A stretch of DNA of 64,000 bases from Paramecium tetraurelia (Eukaryota; Ciliophora; Oligohymenophorea; Peniculida; Parameciidae), in the NCBI RefSeq assembly GCF_000165425.1, contig NW_001799344.1, forward strand, positions 377,910 to 441,909, read 5' to 3'. How positions within the stretch are numbered: position 1 is the first letter of the stretch; every line of letters begins with the position of its first letter. The notes under the pieces were generated by a model that was not told the origin of the DNA, did no database searches, and saw only the letters and a program-made list of their open reading frames with translations. Shown here in pieces: positions 12,301 through 25,647 of the stretch. A program made the translations under genes and the position numbers.

Positions 12301-15300
12301 TGAAAATGATGAGTTTTTTACCTGCAATTTTTGGTCCAAAGATACGACCTGATCTCTTATCAATGTTTTCATCTAATGCAGTTTACACATCTATTGATTT
12401 TGTTCTGGATGAAAAGTTGATATTCAATTTCATGTAGTTTTCAGATGGCAAAGAATTCAAATAGTTTGAGATAATGACTGATTTGGCAGTACCACTATCT
12501 CCTACAAACATACATGGTTGTTTATGAGTAATATTTTATCCTAATAGATATGAGAATCTCTTAGTATCAACAGTTGGAACCAGGATTTTTGAGAACTTTC
12601 CATCAGGAGGTGGTTAATATTCAGTCACTTTCTTTTCCCAAGCAACCCAGGCTTTATTATCCTGAGTATAATCAAAGAAGAGATCGAACAATGAACCAGG
12701 AGGGATGTGTCTTTATGCAACTCTTCTTAATACTTCTTCGAATTTCTTACGAGCTTCAAACTTTAAGCATGCACCAAGTGACCATACTATTGCGAAGATG
12801 TAGGCTAATTCTAGATTTTCTTATTCAAATTAAGGATCTTCTTCGTTGATAATTGTGTCCAACATTTTGGTCAATTAAGTGATGCAATTTAGATTTGTTC
12901 TGGGAATTGAAAAATCTAAAACATGACCTTATTCTTCTCCATCAATACCTTCAAATATGAGATTCATTAGAGGAGGAATGTACTTAGAGTAAAACTCTTC
13001 CAAGTTTTATTTCAAACCTTCTGCTTTATCTCCTTTCTTTTACCATTTTGACAACCACTTATCATAAAATGGTTTGAATCCTAGATTTTTTGGATCAACA
13101 TAAACCATACCACATCTACTAATAGTAGCAGGTGATGCATATTAAAGATCGTATACTTCGAATAACAATTTACAAAATCTCTCTAGACGAATACGATCAC
13201 CATTAATAAGAGTTAATAACTTGTTATCATCCATGACTGAATTCATATTTTCAACCCAAACAGCATCTACATCACCATCTAATAGAATCCATCTTTAATG
13301 CACTTCTTACTAACCAGATGGCTTTTCATTAGCAATTCTGAAAATCTTACTCAAAATTCCATCCTTCCATTCTCTAGTTGTCATTTCCATAACACCATAT
13401 AATTCATTAACAGTGATTGACTTAGGATTGATGCAATAATAAGTAGCACTTTCTACTCTTTTTAAGATTTCAATAACAGCAGATTTTCCTGATCCAGTTG
13501 GTCCAACAACCATTGTAGTATGTCTAGTCAACATGGTTTCATACAATTGAACCACTTTATCAATTTAATCATCCAATGGTCGATATCCTAATTGTTCAAC
13601 GATCTCTTAGATTTTATCCTTCTTCTCATATGGTTTTCTCTTAACATCGATTTTAGGGAATAAATCTGTGATCAATCCTTAAAACAATGGAACATCCTCA
13701 AAAATGAATTTAGGCATATTCATATCTCTGAGTGCTCTCATCAAGACAGTATCTTCAGGTAGATCAGCTGCCTCTCTTTTCAGAGAACCTGCCATGACCA
13801 ACACACTCTTCAAAGCTCTCAAACCAAAATCATAATGGTATTGTTTACTCAATTACTCACTACCCAATTTGTACAGCACTGTCATCTTTTTGGCTAGAAC
13901 TCTGGCTGAATTGAATCCCTAACTCATCAACATGATTTCGCAAATGATATTTGAATCTGGAACAACCATAACAACTGGTCTAAATAGAGCCTTTAAGTTA
14001 TCAGGCAATTCAGTTCTACCAGCATAACCTGGATTCATTGTTACGAATATTCCTACTGTTGTTTTAACTTGAACTTCCTTCTTTAACAATTCGATGGTCT
14101 TCTTATCTTAAACCAATGCTTGTTGTATTGTCTTGATCTAAACACTCACGACACTCAGCACTTCAGCTGTGATTCTATTGAATTCATCAAAACATCCCCA
14201 AAATCCAGTCTAAACCAGACCACTAAAGATAACTCCCATTGCCTTGTAATCTAGACCTTCACCACAATTTGTCACACAACATCTAATGGCTAAAGACTTT
14301 GCTAGATCCTTAACAGTTTCTGTTTTACCAGTACCTGCAGGTCCAGCTGGTGCACCTCCCAATTTGAATGTCAATGCAGTCGTCAATGTCATAACACATC
14401 TATCTGTCAATGGAGTAATAACTAATCTTCCATTCAATCCTTGATATTCGTATCCATAAGTGAAAGTACCTGTACATTATCTAATTCTTATGTCATTCTC
14501 ATCCAACACCCAATAAAATCTTAATTGGGATTCCCATTCAAATTCCTTAGCATCCAATATTGAGTCTTTTACAAAGAAGTCAACAATATCTCTTGCATGA
14601 ACATCAACGATAATTAAAGTATTGATCTTAATACGATCAATCATTTTAAGGTCTGTTCTTACTAAATCAATTAAATCATCTAGATCCTTTGTTTGCTTCT
14701 TTAACTCATCTTTCATTGCATACTTATTACCCTCCTTAACCTTGCGAAACACATCCTCTACTCTCCATGTCCACCAAACTTATGTGCCTGCAATTGATAT
14801 CATACCAATTTGACTAAGAATCCAAGGCACTCTCTCTTTATTAGCATAATGGAATGTAGCCTCTTTTGTCATCTTCTTAAGTGTTGACTGCATTTCCTCA
14901 TCAACTCTTGTCATCCATAATTCAACTGGGCCATCAGTTTTCTATGGTTCTTTATAAGAAAACTCTTCTGATTCATCAGATGCCATACCAATGACCATTT
15001 TATTTCTGGAAAGTAACATTTCTCTACAATTATCAAACAATTTCAATGTGTGAGGTTAGACAGCAGATACATCACTTGATCCCAAAATTGATAGCAAATC
15101 ATCATCTGATAAGAAATAAAACCTTGGGAACACATTTCTCTTGGTGTCTAAATAATCTGATAAAGATTTCTATCTTTTATCCAATTAATCAGATAATGCT
15201 TTCAATTCACTGAGTCTGCCATCATTGACAACACAACTTGCATAGATATTTGGATTCTTTGCAGTTTGTTCCATTATCTTTTTATATGCTTTATCGTTTT

Positions 15301-18300
15301 AATCAAACTTCTTTGAATCTTCTCTCAATTATTGTCTGATATCCTCAGATCCCATAAAGATACCTTCTAAATCCTACCATTTCTTCTAGACCTACAACCA
15401 AACATCGATAACTTCACTTATTCTATTTAATGCCTATTCCCAATGTCTGATACGTGAGATGAAGGCTGCAACATACTTACTACTTGACACTGTTTATAAA
15501 TTGGCCAATTGATCTTCCAACAATTATTTAATCTCATCAACTGTTTTTATGACTTAATATCCTTTCTTATCTTTGTCAATTATAAAGCTTGCAGTTTTCC
15601 AAGCTTATTCAATTTTGCTGATTTCCTCTTCATTCTTATGCTCCTAATTGGCTTCAGTGCAAATTTCAGTAACCTTCTCTGGGAATCTTGCCAAATTCAA
15701 AGCAAACACTTATTCTAAAGTCATACTCTTAATGGAAGTCTCGAATTTGACACCTGTTTCCTTCATCAATTTCTCCCAATGTCTGTCTGTAATAGCTCCA
15801 CTCTTCAATTATTAAATCAAAGGAATTGAATCTTTGAAATCAGTAATCTTTTTTGCTAATTTCTCATACACTGTATTCTTCTCATATTGCTTTGCCAACT
15901 TCTTCTTTTGCTTGTCAAAGTTATCAGCTCCATTCTTCAATAAATCAGCATCCAACTTAACCCAAAGCATGACTGACCATTCTTGAATCTAATTTTTCAC
16001 TGTTCTATAACAATCATATAAAACAGATAGGACCTTATTTTCCTCTTCAATTGCAACCAATTCAGGGAATGAAGATATGGGTAAATTGAATAGCTTTTCT
16101 GCCTTGACCAATTCCTCTCTTCTTGCATTCAACTCAGAAACAACTGTCTTATATTCTTGTAGAGATTCCAAACCTTTATCCAAGGAAGTACTATCAGCAC
16201 CTGGACCACTTGCCTTAAAATCTTTATAGAGTAATTTAATATTTTCCTTAAATTGCTCTACTTCTTTTTTTGTCACTTCAGCAAATTCCTTTTTCTTTTC
16301 AACTAATTTGGAATCCTTCTTCTTTGCATGATTAACCAATTCATTCCATCTATCATTCAATGAAAAAGCTTCTTCCAACTTCTCTTACTCCACATTTTGC
16401 TAATACATTTTTAAGGTTCTAAACCTTTCAGTTACATCACCCATCTTAAATTCCATATTCATTGTCATATTCTTGATCTCTTAAATTAAGTTCAAAAGCT
16501 TCTTTAGATCTTCGATATCCTTTGGCTGCACCATCAATTGTTCTCTATAATCATCAATCTCCTTCTTAATTGCTTCTAATTCTCTCATGCCCAATGTCTT
16601 TAATACGATACCATGCTTATCCATCCAATCTTTAGCCTGAGCCTTGAAGCTTTCAATGACATTTCCAAAATATTCAGAAATAAAGAAGGCCTTTCTCTCC
16701 CTAGGGTACTCTTCAAAATCTTAAATCAAACCCTTGTACTAGCTCATCTTTATTTCCAAGGATAGAGTGGTTGGGTTTTTATCAATAATTTTCTCAACGG
16801 CATGCTTAGCCTTTTGATCCCATAGAGGCTTCTTTTTATCATCCTCCCACATTTCCTTAAAGTTATTCACTTTATCACTTGCCTTCTCCCTTATAATACC
16901 AATCTACATGGCAATACGAGTAATGATAGGATTTCTAATAATTTAGCTATAGAAGGTATGATACTAGATTTCTTCATTGGCACTTCGACTTTACTTCTTT
17001 TCACAGAAAATACAATATCCATCCATCCATCTCCAGAATCCTTATGAGGCCTCTTTAATGCTTGTTGAAATCTTTTCCAAAACAGTAGTCACCTCAGGAA
17101 TGGGAGGAATAGTATTCAATTGCGGATGATTATACTCAGCAGTGATTTAAAATAAGGGCACTTATTTACCACTTGGTTGTTACAATAAATTTTTAAAGGT
17201 TAAAAATCCTCTAAGAGTCATTTTCACTAAAGCATTGTATATTCTTCTTTCCCAATAGTAATAATATTCCCTCATTCGAGGTTCCCCCTTCGATGAACTA
17301 TTGAAAATTGATTCCTCAATATTTCTCAGGAAATTATCACCTACTAATTTGTATTTCTCCACCAACTCCTCTATTGTTTTATTTAGATGTTCTTCGAAGT
17401 AACTTTAGAACTCATTCAATTAGGGCAGAGATGCATTTTCCTTTCTTGTTTCAAAATCATACTCTCTCAAAATTTGAGCTTCTTCAATTGATTTCACGAT
17501 ATCCTCAATCATTCCTGTAGATTTTCTCACTTTCTTCTTAATATCCCTGAATTCATTAATTGCTTTAAGACAATTGTCAATGAAATCTGGAATGCCCAAA
17601 GATGCCAAATTCAAAGATTCATGTCCAGGTTCCAAGGCCCTATTTAATTTCATGATCTTCTCTTTCAACAACTCCTTTTCAATTGGCTGTAAGGTGTGAA
17701 CAGCCTCGTCATATTCTCTTAACATAATCTACAATCTATCGATATATCCATAGAATTCCTTCTCTAATTTTGAGATGTTGATGGTTGTCTAATTGATTTT
17801 ATATCCCATTTTTTCAAGTTGCTTCGTTTCCTTAATTAAAGTCTTGAATTCATCCTAAAAGAACACTGTATATCTACGATTCCAACTTCCTTCTTCCTTA
17901 GGTTGTTCATGTTTGGTCAAAATCCTATTTTTTTGATATTGCAAAGCTTTTTCTGTGATAGATTTCTCCCAACTTTCAAATTTTTCCTTTTGGAATTGAT
18001 CCAACTTCTTAGCCAAGGTTCTGTATTCATTTTTGGCTTCATTATATTATGATCCCAAATTTTTAGGATTCTTACTCTCCTTGTTCTCTTGTTTCTCTTG
18101 TTCGTCCTTCTTTTCAATAAAAGTTTCTTCTCTTGTTATGAATTTAAGAACAGGTCTTTTGATTCTATAGAATATCGACCTTGCCCAGCTTATTGATCCT
18201 GCAACAGGTGGACGATTTTTGGATGATATCAAAGAAACATCAGTGGACTGCTGTCCTTTTTCAAATAGACCTTGATTCTACTTTAACTCATTCTTATATT

Positions 18301-19684
18301 GGAATAACACTTCCTGATACTTTTTCTGTAAAGTTGTACTGATGTCCTCTAATGTGTCGATGCTTTTGAAGTTTTACAATAAATCAAAAGCTCCTTCTGC
18401 AGATCTCAAGGATTTAAAGGTTTCATCAATTAAATCAATGGTTTTCTAAACGATTTACTTTTAATTCTCTTAAAACTTTTAATAGATGGTTTTCCATTGA
18501 CCGGCATTCTGTTTTTAAAAGAAATTGTAAGGGCTATTGACAATGGGAGTGATCAATTATTTGACATCCTCTATTCTTTTATCAATTTCTTAAGCATTTC
18601 CCGTGACCTTTTTTAAATTTGGTCCCAAAAACACTAGGAATTTTCTCACAGTGTCAATTACCTTCCTCAACTCATCCAATCTATTAGCCATATACTCGAT
18701 TCTCTCTTGAATAGTTCTGACTGTGAAATCCCAACGATCAAGATTCTCCTCTTCGATAGCTAATTTAGTTTTGTGATAGAGATCCTTCCAAGACTTGAGA
18801 ATTTCTGAGCCTTGCATGATTAGGTTGATGCTTGCTTCCAATTGTTATTCATAGGGTAGGTCATCTCTCAGAGTGAATAATTAAGGTATTTTAATTTAGG
18901 ATTCGACCTTATCGGCAATTTCTTCTGAAATCAATTGCAGCAGGTTCTACATCTTATCTCCTTCTTTGTAATGGCGAGAGATGATCCACACCATCTTGAG
19001 TCCATTCATGAGGGAAGGCAATGTCTCTTTGATTCCATTCAATCCATCCTAGTCAAGATTCTTGAACTGTCTTTCCAGAGTAGTTAGAAATTTAACGTTG
19101 TCTTTGGCTTCAGCCTGGGCCTTGGTTAACTCTGCAAATTGACCATTAAATTCCAAGACTGAGGATTGATTGTCTTCTAAAAAGGTTTGCAATCTCTATC
19201 TCACCTTGGCAACGATGGGGTTTTACTATAATAGGGTTATGAAGTTGCACATACCAATTGTTAATACAAAGTACTCAAATTTGCCGATCGAGATCTCCAT
19301 AACATGATGTCGGCCAGGGCAGAATTCTTCTCTGTTTTTCTACTAGCCTCCTTCAATATGGTCTGTCGGATTGTTTGTGACCATTTTCCTATATATTCTT
19401 CATACTTATCCATAAGTTCATAATTCTTCAGAGCAGTTTCATCATCGACTTAATCGACAACATCCGGCAGCTCAATTGTGATGGTACCAGAAACCTGTAC
19501 ATATGAGTAATATGAGTACCTGTTGGCTCGAATGTTCGATTTGGCTTGTGAACTTCTAGAGAGTGGTCCTCAATTCGACTTTGGATTCTAATGGGATGTA
19601 CACTCTCTCTACTAGCAACTGGAGCATTTGCAGTTGCTTGATGTTTGTGGGTTTTGCACTTTAAAGTGCACTTTTTGAATTCAT
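6386..19684 (-). CDS. Axonemal dynein heavy chain
   Basis: This is the motor subunit of a ciliary dynein, about 4,400 residues over 13.3 kb with several 25-29-nt introns. The start at 19684 opens the first exon, followed by an intron ending in GTACAG and the tail region. All four AAA P-loops are readable: AAA1 GPAGTGKT near 14324-14347, AAA2 GPTGSGKS near 13481-13504, AAA3 GDSGTAKS near 12484-12510 and AAA4 GYGGSGKQ near 11415-11445. LDYKAMG follows AAA1, as in all axonemal chains. A coiled-coil stalk lies between AAA4 and AAA5 (about 9.9-10.8 kb). The C-terminus, TPVYVTQSRRNAMG to [15 protein letters not shown], resembles outer-arm type chains. AAA1 is about 1,770 residues from the start, normal for the family. 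The exact arm type needs a phylogeny. Confidence 0.95.
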
Positions 19685-19772
19685 TAAAAATAATTATGAT
19701 TAAGATATTTAATTCCGATTTGTTTAATAATTGCAGAGTACTATATTATAAACTAGATAATAATTCAATTCA

Positions 19773-20795
19773 TCAGTTGCTGATAAATTATTATTTTGTT
19801 TAAGGAGTCTTAATTTCCGATAGTACAATTTGTAGTTTTGAGTCTTCCTCTTCTTCGGAGGAGTGCTGATTTTAAAACTTAAAATAGGGTTCAGTTCTGA
19901 TTTAATATTCTTGGTTATATTTAAATTCACAAGCCTCATTTATAAATTCGATAATCCTCTATAAGGTGGTGGATGGCCTATTGGAATTATGATCTCCTTC
20001 ACAGATGTCCAATTTTTTAGGCATCTAACAATTCTCATACAATTTAAGAGTGTATTGATAGGAAATGAGAGTATCGGATTTGCCTGCCACAAAAAAGAAC
20101 TTTTTATTTGGTATGACTTGTTTCAACTTGTCTATTGGGTTAAGGAGATTGATGTCAAATTGGGCCTAGTTCAATATTTTCCTCCTCAGTATTGGGATGG
20201 CAAGATATAATACGAAGGAGAAGACTCCAAATTGTCTATTCCCGATGTCTTACAGCAATTATCGGAATTCAGAAAAAGCACTGTCGATGATGTAAGTTCT
20301 AATTTTGGAATTTTCAGTTAAGAGAAGTGCAGTAACTGCTCCCATACTACGACCCCAGAGCATGAATTCGTCGACTTTCCCAAAATTATTCTCAATGTAT
20401 TTCATCAATTCAATGACATCTTGACTCTCGTATACTCCCATGGTAATAAATTCTCCTTTGGACATGCCACAAGCAGCAAAATCTAAAACACATAAATTTA
20501 TATCCCATGAAGCCAAGACTTCAGCATACCTGATGCCTTCCAATCTGCAACTTGCATTGCCATGTAAGTAAATCATGCATCTATGATTTTTTGATCTCGT
20601 CAAAAAATAACTAGCGTTCAATTGTATGTTTCTGGATTCAAATACAAAATCCATTCTGACTATTGCTTTAGTTTGAAGAAATCTGATTTTTGGTCCTTTT
20701 TATATTTGTAAATGCATGTTACCTAAATCACTGATCATATATTGTCTGCGAGGGGGCCTAATAATTTGACGACAATATGAATCAAAACAATTCAT
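19773..20795 (-). CDS. Alpha/beta hydrolase (serine hydrolase)
   Basis: A 340-residue, intron-less reading frame from MNCFDSYCRQ. It has the alpha/beta-hydrolase plan: oxyanion stretch YLHGNASCRLEG, nucleophile elbow LWGRSMGAVTA (Ser), acid VAGKSDTLIS (Asp) and a His in CEGDHNSNRP. This form is common among ciliate esterase/thioesterase-like proteins related to the ABHD and bacterial BAAT/S33 groups. The substrate cannot be told. A Glu-rich tail follows the catalytic core. It has no signal peptide or membrane anchor, so it is probably cytosolic. It sits just upstream of the dynein start, on the same strand. Confidence 0.8.
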
Positions 20796-20978
20796 AATTA
20801 TTATGATAGTTGAGAATGTTAAAAAAAGCAAATTCTCTTTCTCTCGAAAGAGTGAATCTGAAGAAACATGCAAACTGGAATAGTTCAAGAATAAACTGTA
20901 AGGTAAGACATTTTTGCATGTGTAGGAGACGTGCTGTAATTTCTCAAGAATACTAAACAAGATGATTAATCATTACAA

Positions 20979-22276
20979 ATGTTTTTGTAGAGACTAGGAA
21001 TCATTTTGGAAGGGGATGAAGAGACCTATATTTTGGATATTAAAGAATATCACAACAAATATATAGAAGGAGATGTTTTGGGTGAAGGTTGTATAGGATT
21101 AGTGAAGAGTGTGAAAAGAAGGAGTGATGGTTTCGAATTGGCTTGCAAAACAGTGAAGACTGACTCGGAGGAGATCGTCAAGAAAGTAAAAGTTCAGGTT
21201 TATTCCCAAGATGATTATGGAGTTTAAAAACCTAAGGAGATTGAATCACCCTCACATCGTGTCGATGAAAGAGATTTATATTTAATGGTTTGAAGGATTC
21301 CAATCGACTGGAATGGTGTGCGTAATCATGGAGAAAATTGAGGGTCGAGAGATGTTTGAGGTTATTTAATAATAAAAACAATATAGTGGTATTATTTTAA
21401 CTAAGAAAGAGACCATTGCTCGAGTGCTATTCATATAGATTTTAGAAGCCATCAAATATATGCATGAAAACTATTGTTGCCATCGAGATTTGAAGCCGAA
21501 CAACATCTTATGCGCTCATGATGGCAAATCCATAAAAATTACCGATTTTAATGTATAAAACTTAACAAAACCCTAGGTTTCAAAGTTTAATGACAGATAC
21601 AAAGAATTTGGAGACCTCAATCAACATGGCAAAATCGAAATGTGGACATACACTGGCACTGTAGCATTCTCAGCACCTGAGATATTTTCAGGAAATCTTT
21701 ATAAGTAACCAAACTTATGTAATTAGTGAACAAGTTGATTTATGGAGTGCAGGTGTCATATTGTATGTTATGCTCAGTGGAGAATTGCCCTTCAATTAAG
21801 AATATCTTAACGATCTAATCGAATAGATTCGACAGTGTAAATACGAATTCACAGGAATCATCTGGGATCAAATATCTGAATCAGCCAAGGATCTCATTAC
21901 CAACCTTTTATAATTGGATCCTGAAAAAAGATTCACTCCAGAATAGGCTCTAAATCACCCTTGGATCACTCATGAATAAAGCAATTCAGATATCCCAAGG
22001 TATTAATTATAAAAAAATATGGCGCGAATCTTGAGAGTCAAAAATATTAATCAAGAATCGAGAATCAAATAAATTTGCTACCTTTTCGGAGCTGGAGATA
22101 TTTGGAAGAGGCATTCACTTGGCTAGGATACTAATTTAGATCTATATGACAATCTTAAAAAATATAGATCTATAGATATATCTGATAGTTGGAAAAATGC
22201 TGAAATCAAAGTAACTAAAGACACCAATAAAAAGGGTGTCTATACTATAGATTATCCCTTTAGCGATTCTGATTGA
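20979..22276 (+). CDS. CAMK-like protein kinase with DFN in place of DFG
   Basis: Three introns (25, 24 and 22 nt) give exactly 408 residues. Kinase motifs appear in order: glycine loop GEGCIGLV, lysine ELACKTVK, catalytic loop HRDLKPNN, then KITDFNVSKF, where the DFG glycine is Asn, then GTVAFSAPEIF and DLWSAGVILYVMLSGELPF. The DFG codon pair sits right at an intron, but neither splice edge restores Gly. The Asp that binds magnesium is kept, so activity is plausible. The 110-residue tail is unrecognised and has no EF-hands, so it is not a CDPK. The ATG at 20979 was taken as the first in the frame after the upstream hydrolase promoter. Confidence 0.8.
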
Positions 22277-22435
22277 ATTTTAAATAATTTAGTAATAGTT
22301 TTGTGAAATAAATATTTAATTCCTAAGTAATCCTTCCTTACATCAAATATTAAATATTGATATTAATATATTATATCTATAAATATAAAATTATCTAAGT
22401 TTTTATAAAAATAATCATAACACTTTAGTTAGCAT

Positions 22436-23785
22436 TCATGAAAAACCCTTAATCTCTGATTTCTAATTGATCTCCTTCAATTCAATCTAATCTTCACTAT
22501 TATTACCATGTTCATTTAGAAGCGGATCTTAACGATCTGTTTATTGATTGCCATTCATCATTGAAGAAACAATTTCATCATATGTGATAATCTTCTATCC
22601 CCATTATCTATATTAATAGTAAATGCCAAAACAAGCTAATAATATAATGCAAGTAAAATAAATGTAATATCTATAATCTGAATTTCCAGAGATGCTCTTA
22701 ATCTCTGAAGGAAACCCTCCAGCTATCAACCCGATTGCCTTAAACACTAGATATGACTATTTAAATATATATTCATACTCCTAAAAAACTAGTGCTAAAA
22801 ATGATTAAATGATCGAACAATCTAAATGATAACACACTAAATCCAAAGCTTAAAACTACTATGATCGAATATAGTATGTATTCTGAAGTAACAAACTTAA
22901 CCAATAATGCATTCCACAGTAATAATGACAAGACTACTCCTAATCCTATACCTACTGCAACTATTCCAGCCTTGTCTAAATGCATTGACAACCCTCCCAC
23001 AAATGCTCCCAGTAGTACAGCAATTATCATAGCTATCCATAAATAAAATGGATTATCTCCTATGTCTAGTTCGCTTGATATATACAGGGCAAAGAAAAAG
23101 CCAATTAAATATCCAAATATAAAGAGAGTTGGCTTTAATATTTTCTTACCCATTAAGCATTCGGTTAACCCAATTACTATCAAAATAGCTGACAGAAATT
23201 TCTTATTGTCTTGTAAAAACTCCACTATTTTAGAAAATAAAACCAGATGGCAACCATTGTCTGCTTCCATTTCAATTTAGTATAATTGTTTTTCTTTCTC
23301 ATACGAGATGTCCAAAATCTCCAGGTCTTCTTACTACTCTGAACAATAGAGTACATACTTCACAGCAAAACCATTTAAAGTGCTTATTACATCATAAATA
23401 ATTTCAGTACTTGTTGAATTCAGCATGGACACCCTCATTTGGTTCTTCTTCATTGATGAGTTCAAAGGAATCTGCAAAGTATGAATCTGTATTAACCAAG
23501 GAAATGCATTATTATTCCGGTTTCCCTTCATTGTTAATAATTACAGCAAATGTATTCACTGCTAATTCTGGACATTTTAAGATTGGTTGGCAAAATCGAA
23601 AGTACAATGTGCTTGTTTCTAGGTCATCAAACAAATACTATACAGTTTAGAATTTGTTTATATTCCTTAGTTTGCAAATCATCAAATATGTAAATAGCAT
23701 CAGAATTTATTACTTTTTTACATTTGCTACCGTAAATCGGTATTAGCAGGCATCCTAAGATTAGTATAAAATATTTATAATTCAT
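22436..23785 (-). CDS. Signal-peptide multi-TM protein with TMEM198/TM7SF3-like domain
   Basis: Three introns (25, 28 and 22 nt) give exactly 424 residues. MNYKYFILILGCLLIPIYG is a signal peptide. It is followed by about 150 residues of Cys-containing ectodomain, then seven or so hydrophobic segments including FLSAILIVIGLTECLMG and AMIIAVLLGAFVGGLSM. This Gly-rich membrane block resembles the DUF4203 domain of TMEM198 and TM7SF3. An acidic, Asn-rich cytosolic tail ends the protein. The predicted place is the secretory system or plasma membrane. The function is unknown. The ectodomain-plus-DUF4203 pairing is my reading of one continuous spliced frame. Confidence 0.65.
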
Positions 23786-24226
23786 TATTATTAAATGAAA
23801 TTGATTAGAAATTATCAAAATACAATTCTTAGTTTATAAGAATATATAAAGTATAAAATTATTCAATTCTTTAAGAATGAGGTTTAATTTAATGAATTAT
23901 CATTATATTATCTTAACAATTCTTAAAACTACTTGATGACGATTACATCCTGTATATTGAAATCATTCATTATAATCATCACATAGCGAATTTACTAGAA
24001 TAATTTGATAGATCTCCAAGATTCTTTTAAGTTTAAAATATTAAGAAACCTTATAAATTAGAAACTAAGTCAAAAAGCCTTTGATTTAATTTACTATTTT
24101 GTTATTCTACACAAAAATAATATAACTTAAGATTATGCATGTGAAGTCAAGATAGACTTACTTATGTTGAACTTGAATAAGTTATGATAAAAAATAAATG
24201 ATTAGAATCTTGGGTAAAATAGGAAA
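23786..24226. other. Intergenic AT-rich DNA
   Basis: Lies between the 5' end of one minus-strand gene and the 3' end of the next. No convincing coding frame, RNA or repeat was seen. Confidence 0.5.
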
Positions 24227-25312
24227 TCAATCCAATTTAATATGAAATAATTTTAATAGTTAGAAAAAGTAATCAAGATTAATTTCTAAATTGTTCTCCT
24301 CAATATAATTCAAAATTGGATGTATTTTTTTTAACACTTTTTCATTTATATTTAAGTTGATATATGAAATCGATATGAAACCATCTCGATCAGAATCTAA
24401 TTATTTAAATAGCTTTTCAACAAAATTTATATTGTTTGTAACTTCACTTTCCTTAATATTAGATTTAGTATTTTTGTTATTTAATTTTATCATTTTGTTG
24501 CCAATTAAATTTGCTAGTATCTGATCTTGCTTATCTACCTTCTTTTTAACTAACTTGAATGTTTGATCTTTTCGAATCAGAGGTTTGAAATATGATTAGT
24601 TTGTAACTTTATCATTTTAAGCTGACTCTTATTCCAATCTTCTTTATTGCAACTTCAAATTCTGATCTGTTTTTTCTTAAATAAGTTTTTCTGCATGTAG
24701 GATTTGTTCTTAAAATGAAGGTTTTTTGGCATGAGTCATTCCATTATTTGGATGAAACGGATAAATTTAACTCATAACTCTTTATCTTAAGATTTGCTTT
24801 TTCGCATCCAGCAATTTAGCATCTTAATATAATTTCGTATGGATAGGTTATGCAGAATTACCTCTCTTTTTAACGATTAAACGAGATATGCTATTGATTC
24901 TTGGGATTGCGTAATTCATTCGTTTGTATTCTTGATCTTATTCCTGTAAAGCTGTATTCAATCTTTTTTACTAGTTGCTGGCATCTGCATATAACTACTC
25001 AAAAACATCCATCTCTTTTATTATTACAATTGATACCTGTTTTATTCCTATATAATTTTTACACGAGTTGCTAAGTATTCAACGACAGAATAGAAGTATG
25101 ACGAGTTTTTACCTGAAATACAAGAAAAATAATACTGGCACTTTTAGCTATCTTTTAATTTCTGCAATTATAAATTATTTTCCTTCTTATTTAATTTGAT
25201 GTCTATCACAAAAAAATTAAGTCAATAGTTCAATGTCATCCCCCTCATAAATAAAAATCTATTCTATTTTATCCCCTACATCCAAACTTACAATCGCTTG
25301 TAAATTAATCAT
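24227..25312 (-). CDS. EF-hand protein of unknown role
   Basis: Two introns (23 and 19 nt) give exactly 347 residues. The N-terminus, MINLQAIVSLDVGDKIEQIF, starts a roughly 65-residue domain. It is followed by a long Lys/Gln/Glu-rich helical middle that includes FEQLYADASNQQ. Near the C-terminus is one canonical EF-hand loop, DSDRDGFIS, so one calcium site is plausible. This pattern, an N-terminal beta domain plus coiled middle and a terminal EF-hand, recurs in ciliate proteins without an assigned function. No membrane segment. Confidence 0.65.
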
Positions 25313-25647
25313 AAGACAATAAAAATTATTTAAAATGTGGGAAAAATTAATTCAATTAAAATTCTAAATTAAAATAATTGATTTGATTGGTTGAGGAATT
25401 CTAAATAGAATTAAAATCATAGCAATTCAATAGATATCTCAAATATCCAAATTCATTTGAATCAATTAAATAAAGTTGTATATCATATTGCTATTTGAAT
25501 AATGGATTGATTATAGAAGATACTCAATCTAAACTTACTGATTTATGAATCAATTACCTGCAATATTATAAGAATTCTACTAATCAATAAGATGAGAATA
25601 TATTTTATTTTAATTGCAATATAATTTAGATAAAATATTAAAAATTA
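25313..25647. other. Intergenic gap between divergent genes
   Basis: About 335 bp of very AT-rich DNA between two divergent starts, presumably a shared promoter region. Nothing else seen. Confidence 0.45.

Noticed and set aside
7451-19684. Many separate short frames across the dynein region, as the standard code would predict
   Set aside because: They are fragments of one dynein gene cut by TAA and TAG, which code Gln here. Motif order and spacing match a single heavy chain.
22861-23280. Plus-strand frames opposite the TMEM198-like gene
   Set aside because: Antisense shadows. The minus strand has a signal peptide, exact intron arithmetic and membrane helices.
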